Assembly: GCF_002911015.1 (NCBI RefSeq)
Contig: NZ_KZ626840.1
Location: 124,001-188,000, forward strand
Reading direction: 5' to 3'
DNA length: 64,000 nt
Source of the DNA: Streptomyces populi
GTDB taxonomy: Bacteria > Actinomycetota > Actinomycetes > Streptomycetales > Streptomycetaceae
The translations under genes and the position numbers were made by a program. This document shows positions 42,875-51,323 of the stretch, piece by piece. The notes beneath the pieces are model-generated. The model saw only the letters and a list, made by a program, of their open reading frames with translations. It did no database searches and was not told the origin of the DNA. Position 1 is the first letter of the stretch. Each line of letters starts with the position of its first letter.

Positions 42875-43276
42875 ATGGGAGCGTTGGACGGTGTGGCGGG
42901 CAGGGTCGCCGGCGGGGAGACCGTGGAGTTCCGGCCGAGCGGCGCTTCGATGGTCCCGTTGATCCGCAGCCGGCAGCTCGTGGCCCTCGCTCCGGTCGAC
43001 CCGTCGAAGCTCGCGGTCGGTGACATCGTCCTCGCCCGAGTCGCCGGAACCGTGTACCTGCACCTGGTGTCCTCCGTCGACACCGCCCGGAAGCGGGTGC
43101 AGATCAGCAACAACCGGGGCCACGTCAACGGCTGGACCGGTCACGACCGTGTCTTCGGCATCTGCGTGGCGGTCGACGGGACTCCCAGGCCGGGTGCCGC
43201 GGCCAAGGTTCCGGCGGCCGGGCCGACGGCCGGGCGCGAGGGCAACGGCCGCCCCGAAGGCAAGACTGTTGAATAA
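42875..43276 (+). CDS. S24/S26 (LexA/signal peptidase-like) fold protein
   Basis: 133 residues. RPSGASMVPLIRSRQLVALAPVDPSKLAVGDIVLARVAGTVYLHLV fits the S24/S26 beta-fold with a Ser in the GASMxPLI motif. QISNNRGHVNGWTGHDRVFGICVAV closes the barrel. A catalytic Lys is not evident, so peptidase activity is doubtful. Soluble, no TM. Starts at ATG 42875 with no ribosome-binding site. Confidence 0.6.
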   Translation: MGALDGVAGRVAGGETVEFRPSGASMVPLIRSRQLVALAPVDPSKLAVGDIVLARVAGTVYLHLVSSVDTARKRVQISNNRGHVNGWTGHDRVFGICVAVDGTPRPGAAAKVPAAGPTAGREGNGRPEGKTVE

Positions 43277-43381
43277 TTGCGGGAGTCTGCATCAATTTTG
43301 CGCAGCCTCATAGACTTCTCTTTCCTTCGCTCCTAGCCTTCTTGCGTCCGCTCACCCCACGAGCCCTGAGGACGCACGCCT

Positions 43382-45730
43382 GTGACCCCCTCTCCCCATG
43401 GAAGATTCCTGCAACGCGGCACGGCGATGTCCGTGTCACTGGCACTCGCCGCGGCCGGCACCGTCGTCGCGGTGGCACTGGCCCCCCACGCGGCCGCCGC
43501 GGGGGTGCCCGCCCCTTCCCCCGTCGGGATCTCCGGCCGGGGCGCGGCCGTTCCCTTCAAGGAACAGGAAGCCGAGTACGCCGCCACCAACGGCACCCTC
43601 ATCGGCCCGGACCGGCTCTACGGTCGTCTCCCCTCCGAGGCGTCCGGCCGCCAGGCCGTGACACTGGACGCGACGGGCGAGTACGTCGAGTTCACGCTGA
43701 CCGCCCCGGCCGACGCGATGTCGTTCCGCTACTCACTGCCCGACAACGCCGCCGGCACCGGCCGCGACGCGAGCCTCGACCTCACGGTCGACGGCAACCG
43801 GCTCAAGAGTGTCCCGGTGACCTCCAAGTACGGCTGGTACTACGGGGGTTACCCCTTCAACAACAACCCCGGCGACACCGACCCACATCACTTCTACGAC
43901 GAGACCCGCACCATGTTCGGCTCCACACTGCCGGCCGGCAGCAAGGTGCGGCTCCAGGTCTCCTCCACGGGCGGGTCGCCCTCGTTCACCATCGACCTCG
44001 CCGACTTCGAGCAGGTGGGCGCGCCGATCGGGAAACCGTCCGGAGCCCTCGACGTCGTCGGCGACTTCGGCGCGGATCCGACCGGCGCGACGGATTCCAC
44101 CGCGAAGATCCAGGCGGCCGTCGACACGGGCAGGGCGCAGGGCAGGACCGTGTACATCCCGCGGGGCACCTTCCAGGTCCGCGATCACATCGTCGTCGAC
44201 CAGGTGACGCTCGCCGGGGCAGGCCCCTGGTACAGCGTCCTCACCGGCCGCGACCCGGTGGACCGGTCCAAAGCCGTCGGCGTCTACGGCAAGTACGCCG
44301 GTCAGGGCGGCAGCAGGAACGTCACCCTCAAGGACTTCGCCATCATGGGCGACATCCGCGAACGCGTGGACGACGACCAGGTCAACGCCATCGGCGGCGC
44401 GCTGTCCGACTCCACCGTCGACAACGTATGGATGCAGCACACCAAATGCGGGGCCTGGATGGACGGGCCCATGGACAACTTCACCGTCAAGAACAGCCGC
44501 ATCCTCGATCAGACCGCGGACGGCGTGAACTTCCACATGGGTGTCACCAACTCCACCGTCACCAACACCTTCGTACGGAACACGGGTGACGACGGTCTCG
44601 CGATGTGGGCGGAGAACGTCCCCAACGTCAAGAACAAGTTCACCTTCGACACCGTGGTCCTGCCGATCCTCGCGAACAACATCGTCACGTACGGCGGAAA
44701 GGACATCACCCTCTCCGACAACGTCATGGCCGACACCGTCACCAACGGCGGTGGCCTGCATGTCGCGAACCGCTATCCCGGAGTCAACTCCGGTCAGGGC
44801 ACTGCCGTTTCGGGCACCATCACGGCCGCCAGGAACACCCTGATACGGGCCGGGAACAACGACTACAACTGGCAGTTCGGGGTCGGCGCGGTCTGGTTCA
44901 GCGGGCTCAACGAACCCCTGAACGCGACCGTCGACGTCACCGACAGCGAGATCCTCGACAGCTCCTACGCCGCGATCATGAACATCGAGGGAGCCACGAA
45001 CGGGCTGCGCTTCGACCATGTCCGGATCGACGGGGCCGGCACCTACGCACTCCAGATCCAGGCCCCGGGCTCGGCCTCCTTCAACGACGTCACGGCCACG
45101 AACATCGCCCAGTCCAACCCGATCCACAACTGCGTCGGCTCCGGCTTCCGGATCACGCGGGGGACGGGCAACAGCGGCTGGTACGCCGACCCGCCGGCCT
45201 GCACGGGTACCTGGCCGGACCCGAAGTGGACCAACGGCGGGGTGCCCGGCGGCGGCACCCCGCCGACCGATCCGCCCACCGATCCCCCCACGGACCCGCC
45301 CACCGACCCCACCGTGAACCTCGCGAAGAACCGGCCGGTCACCGAGTCGAGCCATACGGACGTCTACCCCGCGGCCAACGCCGTGGACGGCAACGCGAAC
45401 AGCTACTGGGAGAGCGCCAACAACGCCTTCCCGCAGTCCGTCACCGTCGATCTGGGCACCGCCGAGGCGGTCAGGCGGGTCGTCCTCAAACTGCCTCCGG
45501 CCGCCGCGTGGGCCACGCGCACCCAGACCCTGAGCATCCAGGGCAGCACCGACGGCACCGCGTTCAGCACTCTCAAGGCGTCGGCCGGCCACACCTTCGA
45601 TCCGGCAGGCGGCAACACGGCGACCGTCACCCTGTCCGGCACCCCCACCCGCTATCTGCGCGTGCTCATCACGGGCAACACCGGCTGGCCCGCCGGCCAG
45701 TTGTCGGAGATCGAGGCATACACCGGCTGA
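43382..45730 (+). CDS. secreted GH87-like (alpha-1,3-glucanase/mycodextranase-type) beta-helix enzyme with carbohydrate-binding domains
   Basis: 782 residues. Signal peptide about 10-42 (MSVSLALAAAGTVVAVALAPHAAA). An N-terminal CBM6/35-like domain (about 50-220: YVEFTLTAPADAMSFRYSLPDN) precedes a right-handed beta-helix (about 225-600) with repeated N-x-x-I/V rungs and NTGDDGLAMWAEN (Asp403-Asp404), a motif of GH87 catalytic acids. A PPTDPPTDPPTDPPTDP linker leads to a discoidin/CBM32 domain (about 645-782). Likely hydrolyses alpha-1,3-glucan of fungal walls or biofilm. GTG 43382 follows GAGGA. Confidence 0.8.
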   Translation: MTPSPHGRFLQRGTAMSVSLALAAAGTVVAVALAPHAAAAGVPAPSPVGISGRGAAVPFKEQEAEYAATNGTLIGPDRLYGRLPSEASGRQAVTLDATGEYVEFTLTAPADAMSFRYSLPDNAAGTGRDASLDLTVDGNRLKSVPVTSKYGWYYGGYPFNNNPGDTDPHHFYDETRTMFGSTLPAGSKVRLQVSSTGGSPSFTIDLADFEQVGAPIGKPSGALDVVGDFGADPTGATDSTAKIQAAVDTGRAQGRTVYIPRGTFQVRDHIVVDQVTLAGAGPWYSVLTGRDPVDRSKAVGVYGKYAGQGGSRNVTLKDFAIMGDIRERVDDDQVNAIGGALSDSTVDNVWMQHTKCGAWMDGPMDNFTVKNSRILDQTADGVNFHMGVTNSTVTNTFVRNTGDDGLAMWAENVPNVKNKFTFDTVVLPILANNIVTYGGKDITLSDNVMADTVTNGGGLHVANRYPGVNSGQGTAVSGTITAARNTLIRAGNNDYNWQFGVGAVWFSGLNEPLNATVDVTDSEILDSSYAAIMNIEGATNGLRFDHVRIDGAGTYALQIQAPGSASFNDVTATNIAQSNPIHNCVGSGFRITRGTGNSGWYADPPACTGTWPDPKWTNGGVPGGGTPPTDPPTDPPTDPPTDPTVNLAKNRPVTESSHTDVYPAANAVDGNANSYWESANNAFPQSVTVDLGTAEAVRRVVLKLPPAAAWATRTQTLSIQGSTDGTAFSTLKASAGHTFDPAGGNTATVTLSGTPTRYLRVLITGNTGWPAGQLSEIEAYTG

Positions 45731-45850
45731 CCGAGTCGCACACCGGCCGATCGAGGCGCACACCGGGCTGACGCACCGCGTCGGCCCGAGGACTCCTGGC
45801 GGCCCCGCTCCGGAACTCTGACCCGGGCGGGGTCGTCAGGCCCGTTCACC

Positions 45851-45874
45851 GAGCACGGACTCTCCGCCGTGCTC
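45851..45874. terminator. hairpin between convergent genes
   Basis: GAGCACGG / CCGTGCTC, 8-bp stem with an 8-nt loop, abutting the stop codon of the Na/Pi cotransporter gene and 121 bp past the GH87-like gene. Confidence 0.45.
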
Positions 45875-46931
45875 AGAGCACGCCCACCAGCACGATGACC
45901 AGGGCGGGCAGCGCGATGAAGACGGTGCCGAGGTAGACGGCGAGGACCCACCGGCGTTCGGAGGCGACGCGGGCGAGGGTCTCGGCGCAGAACAGCGGCA
46001 CGGGGCGCAGGAACGGGATCACGTAGATCACGACGATCGCGAAGAGGTTGTAGATCAGATGCACGAAGGCCGCCTGCAGACCGATCTTCGCGTCCTGTCC
46101 GACGCCCGCGAACGCCGCGAAGACCACCGTGAACGTCGTGCCGAGGTTGGAGCCGACGACGACGGGATACACCTGCGCCGGTGTCAGGATGCCCGTTCCG
46201 GCGAAGGGGACCAGCACGGACGTGGTGATGGTCGAGGACTGGGTGACGACGGTCGCTCCCATGCCTGACGCCATGGCGAGGTAGGGGTTGCGGCCGACGG
46301 CCTTGATCAGAACGTCGCGGGCCCTGCCGACCATGAGCAGTTTGAGCAGCTTTCCCAGGTAACGAACGGCGACCAGGATCAGCACGGCGCCGATCACGAT
46401 GGTGAACAGCGGACCCAGTGTGCTGCTGACGTGCGAGGTCGCGTGGATCACTCCGTGTTCCACCGGTCTGGTGGCCGCCCGGACGAAGTTGAAGTGGGCC
46501 GGGTTCGGCAGCCAGTCCGCGCCGTACAGCGCGTCGGTCAGCGTCCCGCTGATGCGTTTCAGCGGATGCCGGATGAGCTCGATCGGGAAGAAGACCAGCA
46601 GCGCGAGCCAGTTGTAGAAGTCGTGGACGGTCGAGGCGCCCAGCGCTCTGCGGAACTCCGTCCGGTTGCCGATGAAGGTCAGTGCGACCAGGCTCGTCGT
46701 CACGGTGGTGCCGACGTTCGCGCCCAGGATGATCGGGATCGCGCCCTGGATCGGCAACGCGCCCGACCCCACGGCGGTGACGGCGATGGCCGTCGTCGTG
46801 GTCGACGACTGGATCAGGACCGTACCGAGGATCCCGACGCTCAGCCCGACCCACGGGTGCGCGGCGAAGGCGAACATGGTGTGCGCCGCGTCGCTGCCCA
46901 GCCCCGCGAAGCCGCGACTGATGATGCTCAC
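45873..46931 (-). CDS. Na/Pi cotransporter-family protein (NptA/PNaS type), N-terminus uncertain
   Basis: 352 residues from GTG 46931. Two inverted repeats carry the family motif: LIQSSTTTTAIAVTAV with GANVGTTVTTSLVAL, and VTQSSTITTSVLVPF with GSNLGTTFTVVFAA. The same frame upstream of 46931 still encodes a good TM helix (ALGWCGVAGLIYLLICAVSII) but has no start codon. An ATG at 47128 opens a different frame that stops within this helix. Either a frameshift or a short N-terminus is implied. Confidence 0.8.
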   Translation of the reverse strand: MSIISRGFAGLGSDAAHTMFAFAAHPWVGLSVGILGTVLIQSSTTTTAIAVTAVGSGALPIQGAIPIILGANVGTTVTTSLVALTFIGNRTEFRRALGASTVHDFYNWLALLVFFPIELIRHPLKRISGTLTDALYGADWLPNPAHFNFVRAATRPVEHGVIHATSHVSSTLGPLFTIVIGAVLILVAVRYLGKLLKLLMVGRARDVLIKAVGRNPYLAMASGMGATVVTQSSTITTSVLVPFAGTGILTPAQVYPVVVGSNLGTTFTVVFAAFAGVGQDAKIGLQAAFVHLIYNLFAIVVIYVIPFLRPVPLFCAETLARVASERRWVLAVYLGTVFIALPALVIVLVGVL

Positions 46932-47393
46932 GGCACAGATCAGCAGGTAGATCAGCCCGGCGACACCGCACCAGCCGAGGGCTTTGGCCCATGCGGGGAG
47001 CTGGACGGCTGCGGCGTCACTCCCGGCCGCGGGGCCGTGGGTGCCGAGCCGCCGGAAGCGGTTCGCCCGGAGACTTCACCCTTTTCACGGCTGTTGTCCG
47101 GCCCGCCGTCGGATGTGGCTTCCGCCATGGACCAAGGCTACGAGTTCCTGACGAGGGGCGCGCGCGGCTGAGCGCCGTACGGGTGCGACGACGGCTGGTG
47201 CCGTCGGCGACCGCGTCCCTCCCGGCCCGACGCCGGCCGGCCATGACCGGGCTCGCCGGCCGGGGTCCTCTCCGCGGGCCCCGGCCGCGTGCCGGTCCAC
47301 CTCTCACCGGTGTCCGGTCCGGGAGCGGCGGCTCGATCGGCGCAACCGCGCACGAGCCGGCGACACACCGGTCCGGCGGTCCGGCGAAACGCC

Positions 47394-48152
47394 TCAGAGC
47401 GCCACGAGCCGTCCACCGCGGCCCACCAGTCGGACCGATGCCGCAACGCCGCAGACCAGCGCCACGCAGAGGAGCGTGCCGCAGGACTCCGCCACGGCGT
47501 ACGCGTCCCCGGCGAGAGCGGCGCGCATGCCGCGGACGGCCCAGTAGCCGGGCGAGGCCGGGGCCACGTCCGCGGCCCAGGCCGGCAGGGCGGCGAGCGG
47601 GACGAGCGCGCCTCCGACACTGCTCAGCAGCATGCCTCCGATGTCGTAGGCGGCCGAGAGCGCGCCCAGGCTGCGGACCAGCACGCCGAGCAGGGCGCCG
47701 AGTCCGAGGAGCGCCCAGCTCCAGCTGAGCAGGACGCCCAGCAGCAGGAACGGGTGCGGGACGGACAGATCGAAGGCGCACACGGCGAAGCCCACGACGG
47801 TGAACTGCTGGGCGAGCAGGACCGCGAGGGCCGGGACCGCCTTGCCCGCGAGCAGTTCGGCGGGACGCAGGACGGTTCCGCGCAGACGGTCCCAGGTGCG
47901 GCCGAGACGTTCGGTCAGGATGGCGCTGCCGCAGATGCCGAGCGCGAGCAGCGAGAAGGTGACCAGCGTGCCGACGACCGCTTGTTCCGTGCCGGCGCTC
48001 TCGCCCTGCCCGGCCGTGTAGAGCGGCCGCAGGAGCGTGACGAAGACCAGCGGAAGGATCATCCGGCTCAGGAGCGGGCCGGGCTCTCGCGCCATCAGCA
48101 GCACGTTGTGGCGTATCAGCACCCACAGGCGGGCGGCGGACTCACGCGGCAT
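47394..48152 (-). CDS. ABC-2 type exporter permease
   Basis: 252 residues, six hydrophobic segments with the ABC-2 layout: LILPLVFVTLLRPLY near the N-terminus, LGRTWDRLRGTVLRPAELLAGKAVP (cytoplasmic coupling helix), then AYDIGGMLLSSVGGALVPLAALPAWAADVAPASPGYWAVRGMRAAL. ATG 48152 follows GGAGG by 6 nt and lies inside the 3' end of the ATPase gene. With that ATPase it forms a drug/antibiotic-type exporter controlled by the divergent TetR. Confidence 0.85.
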   Translation of the reverse strand: MPRESAARLWVLIRHNVLLMAREPGPLLSRMILPLVFVTLLRPLYTAGQGESAGTEQAVVGTLVTFSLLALGICGSAILTERLGRTWDRLRGTVLRPAELLAGKAVPALAVLLAQQFTVVGFAVCAFDLSVPHPFLLLGVLLSWSWALLGLGALLGVLVRSLGALSAAYDIGGMLLSSVGGALVPLAALPAWAADVAPASPGYWAVRGMRAALAGDAYAVAESCGTLLCVALVCGVAASVRLVGRGGRLVAL

Positions 48153-49032
48153 CACGGACCTCCGTGCGCGTCGCGGCGGTCGCGGGATCCGCGGTCTCCA
48201 TGGAACGGTAGAGGTCGTCCAGTCCGGGGCGGCGCACGTCGACGGACACGGGGGTACGGCCGGACGCGAGCAGGGCCGCCAGATCGGCGCCGGGGTCCGT
48301 GGTCGGCCGGCGCAGTTCGGGCTCGGCCGGGTCGGCGAAGGTGACCCTGAGTTCGCCGGGCAGGTGCCGGGTGAGCTCCTCCTGCGTGCCGCGCGCGATG
48401 ATCCGTCCGGCCCGCGCGAGTGCCAGCGTGGCGTCGAGGTCGACGAGTTCCGGCAGGTAGTGGGTCGTGTAGACGACGGCCGCGCCCGCTTCGGCCCGGG
48501 CCCTGACCGCGCCCAGCAGGGCCGAGCGGGTTTCCGGATCGGCTCCGGCGGTCGGCTCGTCCAGCAGGAGGAGCGGTGGCGAGCCGACCATGGCGGTGGC
48601 CGCCTGGACCCTTCGGCGCTGGCCTCCGGACAGGGCGGCCACGGGCCGGTCCGCGACGGCCGCCAGGCGGAGCTCGTCCAGGACCCGGGCGATCTCCGCG
48701 TCCCCGCGCCGGCCGCGGAACCCCGCCAGTCCGGCGAACAGCCGCAGGTTCTCGCGGACGGTGACGCTGCCGTACAGGGCGAGTTCCTGCGGGGCCACGC
48801 CGAGGAAGCGCCGCGCGGCCCGGCCGTCGCGCAGCGCGTCGAGGCCCGCGACGGTGATCCGGCCCGCGTCGGGACGTACGAGACCGGAGACGGTCTCCAC
48901 GAACGTCGTCTTGCCCGCGCCGTTGTGACCGATCAGGCCCACGATCTCCCCGGCCGGGACCGTCAGGTCGAAGCCGTCGAGCGCGCGGCGCGGCCCGTAG
49001 CGCTTCACCAGTCCCTCTGCGATCAGCATCAT
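48142..49032 (-). CDS. ABC transporter ATP-binding protein (DrrA-type)
   Basis: 296 residues. Walker A GHNGAGKTTFVE, Q loop VAPQELALYGSV, signature ALSGGQRRRVQAA, Walker B LLLLDEPTAGADPE and H-loop VYTTHYLPE. The C-terminal ~90-residue extension is of the DrrA type. It is the first gene of the exporter operon, with its ATG (49032) preceded by GAAGGA. The start lies 61 bp from the divergent TetR gene. Confidence 0.92.
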   Translation of the reverse strand: MMLIAEGLVKRYGPRRALDGFDLTVPAGEIVGLIGHNGAGKTTFVETVSGLVRPDAGRITVAGLDALRDGRAARRFLGVAPQELALYGSVTVRENLRLFAGLAGFRGRRGDAEIARVLDELRLAAVADRPVAALSGGQRRRVQAATAMVGSPPLLLLDEPTAGADPETRSALLGAVRARAEAGAAVVYTTHYLPELVDLDATLALARAGRIIARGTQEELTRHLPGELRVTFADPAEPELRRPTTDPGADLAALLASGRTPVSVDVRRPGLDDLYRSMETADPATAATRTEVRDAA

Positions 49033-49059
49033 CCGTCCTTCGTGAGATCTACGACGTAC

Positions 49060-49091
49060 ACGTCTACACCGTATACGTCTACACTGTAGAC
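49060..49091. promoter_or_regulatory. TetR operator region: ACGTCTACAC direct repeat plus palindrome GTCTAC-ACT-GTAGAC
   Basis: ACGTCTACAC occurs at 49060-49069 and 49075-49084 (15-bp period). A perfect 15-bp dyad GTCTACACTGTAGAC lies at 49077-49091, overlapping the -10-like TACACT (49080-49085) of the leaderless TetR gene. It lies between the divergent ABC and TetR genes. Confidence 0.65.
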
Positions 49092-49093
49092 CC

Positions 49094-49726
49094 ATGAGTG
49101 GGAGACGGGAAGAGATCCTGGACGCCGCCGTGGCCATCGCCGACGAGCACGGGGTCGACGCCGTCTCGATGCGCGCCCTGGCCGATCGTGTCGGGGTGAC
49201 ACCGATGGCGCTGTACCGGCACGTCAAGGACAAGGCGGCGCTGCTGGACGGCATGGTCGGACGGCTGCTCACCGCTTTGCTGCCGACGGATCCGGCCGAG
49301 GAGCGCACCTGGGACGAACGGCTCCGCGCCCTCGCGCACGCGGCCCGGAGGGTGACCCAGCGGCACCCCTGGGCAGCGCACCTGCTCTTCTCACGGCCGG
49401 CCGTGACCCCCGACGGCCTGCGTGCGGTGGACATCATCTACACGGCGCTCATCGAGGCCGGGGTCCCCGAGCCCCAGGTGCCCCGGCTGGAACGGCTGAT
49501 CAGCACCTTCGTCATCGGCTTCGCCGCCTCCGAGGCCTCGGGCCGCTTCGCTCCCGGTGCGGGCGACCCGCGCGGCCGCCGGGGTCACCTGGACGACGGT
49601 GAACTTCCCGGCCACGAGGCCCTCGGGCCGTGGCTGGGCCTTCCTCTCGACCTCACCACCGAGTTCGAGGCCGATCTCGCCGACATCACGCGACTGGTCG
49701 AGGCGGTCGCGCGGCGCGAGGGGTGA
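49094..49726 (+). CDS. TetR-family transcriptional regulator of the ABC exporter
   Basis: 210 residues. HTH: EEILDAAVAIADEHGVDAVS, MRALADRVGVTPMALYRHVKDKAALL, a TetR subgroup with 'MALYRHV'. The C-terminal domain resembles TetR_C class members (RHPWAAHLLFSRP). Leaderless-type start: -10 TACACT lies 8 nt before ATG, and the operator palindrome covers it. It probably represses itself and the ABC exporter. Confidence 0.9.
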   Translation: MSGRREEILDAAVAIADEHGVDAVSMRALADRVGVTPMALYRHVKDKAALLDGMVGRLLTALLPTDPAEERTWDERLRALAHAARRVTQRHPWAAHLLFSRPAVTPDGLRAVDIIYTALIEAGVPEPQVPRLERLISTFVIGFAASEASGRFAPGAGDPRGRRGHLDDGELPGHEALGPWLGLPLDLTTEFEADLADITRLVEAVARREG

Positions 49727-49765
49727 TCCGCGCCCCGGACGCGCGGGACGCGTACGACGGCCCGC

Positions 49766-51232
49766 TCAGTCGGTCAGCCCCAGTGCTCCCGCCGCCTGGA
49801 TCGCGAGCCAGACCTCGGCCAGCGCCCCGGTCGACGTCAGATCACGGTCCGCGAGCGCGCCGAAACGGCGCAGCCGGTAGGCGAGGGTGTTGGGATGGAT
49901 GTGCAGCGCGGCGGCGGCCGTCTCGGTGCGGCGGTCGCGCTCCATCCAGGTGCGGGCGGAGACCAGCAGCCGCGAGTCGTGGCTCTCGTCGTACCGCAGC
50001 ACGTCACCGAGCACGTGCTCGACCAGCGCCGCCAGGACGGCGGGGTCGTCCGGCAGCCACCGGCCCGCCCCGTCGTCGCCGTAGTGGACGACCGCGCGGC
50101 CCGACTCGACGGCCTTGGACACCGCCCACAGGGCCTCGCGCTGGGCGACCTTCAGCGCGGCGCCCGGCGGAAAGGGCCGGCTCGCCCCGGCCGCCACGGC
50201 GGGCAGCGCGCCGACGGCGGCCGCCAGTTCCGGCGCTCCGAGGACATAGCGGTCCTCGCCCCGGGTGAGCAGCAGGTGCGGCCGGTCCTCCAGACAGCGC
50301 AGCAGCGCCTCGTCGGTGGTACGGCGCACGACGAGCAGCACGGTGTCGCCCTCGATCGCGTGCCGGGCGAGCCGGCGGCGCGCGGCCTCCGGGTCGAGCA
50401 CCTCCTGCAACAGCTCGGCGAACGTCTCCGCCCCCTCGCGGCGCAGCGTCTCGCGCTCGTTGCGCACCATCGCCAGCCGCAGCGCCGCGACGGTGGCGAT
50501 GTGCTGGACGACGGCGAGTCCCGCCGGCCGGGCACCCTCGCGCTCGTACGCGACGAGGAAGCCCGCGGGACCGCCGGGCGCGGGGACGGGGAGGACGAAT
50601 CCGCCGGGGATCGTCGGCGGGGCGTCGACGGAGGCGGGCAGGACGGCCGGGTCCGGTACGGGGACGCCGGGCAGGAGCGGGCGCCCCTGGGGCGTGCAGA
50701 GGAAGACGTCGTAGCCCGACAGCCCTTCGAGACGGCGCAGCAGGGTCGGGGTGTCGAGGTCCTCCGTGACCAGCCGGCGCAGCGCGCCGAAGACCTGGAG
50801 CTGGGCGCCCAGCCGGTGCCGGGCCTCCTCCTGGGCCGAGGCCGCGACCTCCTGGGCGACGGCGATGAAGGGGACGGCGAGCGGCACCTCGAGGACCGGG
50901 AAGTCCCGCTCCTCGGCGGCCCGGAAGAACGCGTCGTGCAGCGGCGGCATGTGCAGTTGCGCCGAGAGCGCGAGACCGGACGCCCCGGCGTCGTCCAGCC
51001 GCTCCAGATAGGCGCGCTGCTCCGCCGCGGTCCGGGGGATCGCCAGGCCCGCGGTCATGATCAGCTCGGCCCCCAGGAGCCAGGGCGTCGGGTCGACGAG
51101 CTCGCTGGCGTGCGCCCAGGAGACGGACCGGTCCAGGCCGCCGCCGGCCTTCAGCGAGAGCTGGAGCGCCGGCGAGGAGAGCAGGTCCTGGATCGTGAGT
51201 TTGTCGCTGGCCACAAATGACATCGTACGCAT
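49766..51232 (-). CDS. PucR-family transcriptional regulator
   Basis: 488 residues. N-terminal PucR domain (about 10-140: LTIQDLLSSPALQLSLKAGG, LLGAELIMTAGLAIP, FPVLEVPLAVPF), a GGDEF-related/CdaR-like middle, and a C-terminal PucR HTH (ESHDSRLLVSARTWMERDRRTETAAAALHIHPNTLAYRLRRF). Homologues control purine, amino-acid or amine catabolic operons. It is divergent from the NCS1 permease operon, its likely target. ATG 51223 is an alternative start. Confidence 0.9.
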   Translation of the reverse strand: MRTMSFVASDKLTIQDLLSSPALQLSLKAGGGLDRSVSWAHASELVDPTPWLLGAELIMTAGLAIPRTAAEQRAYLERLDDAGASGLALSAQLHMPPLHDAFFRAAEERDFPVLEVPLAVPFIAVAQEVAASAQEEARHRLGAQLQVFGALRRLVTEDLDTPTLLRRLEGLSGYDVFLCTPQGRPLLPGVPVPDPAVLPASVDAPPTIPGGFVLPVPAPGGPAGFLVAYEREGARPAGLAVVQHIATVAALRLAMVRNERETLRREGAETFAELLQEVLDPEAARRRLARHAIEGDTVLLVVRRTTDEALLRCLEDRPHLLLTRGEDRYVLGAPELAAAVGALPAVAAGASRPFPPGAALKVAQREALWAVSKAVESGRAVVHYGDDGAGRWLPDDPAVLAALVEHVLGDVLRYDESHDSRLLVSARTWMERDRRTETAAAALHIHPNTLAYRLRRFGALADRDLTSTGALAEVWLAIQAAGALGLTD

Positions 51233-51323
51233 CTGTGACACCCACCATTGTCGCAGGTCACCGGGGGCCTCACACTGTGGGTGCCGACATTTGAGTGGTG
51301 CATAAACATAGATTGGAGGGGCC

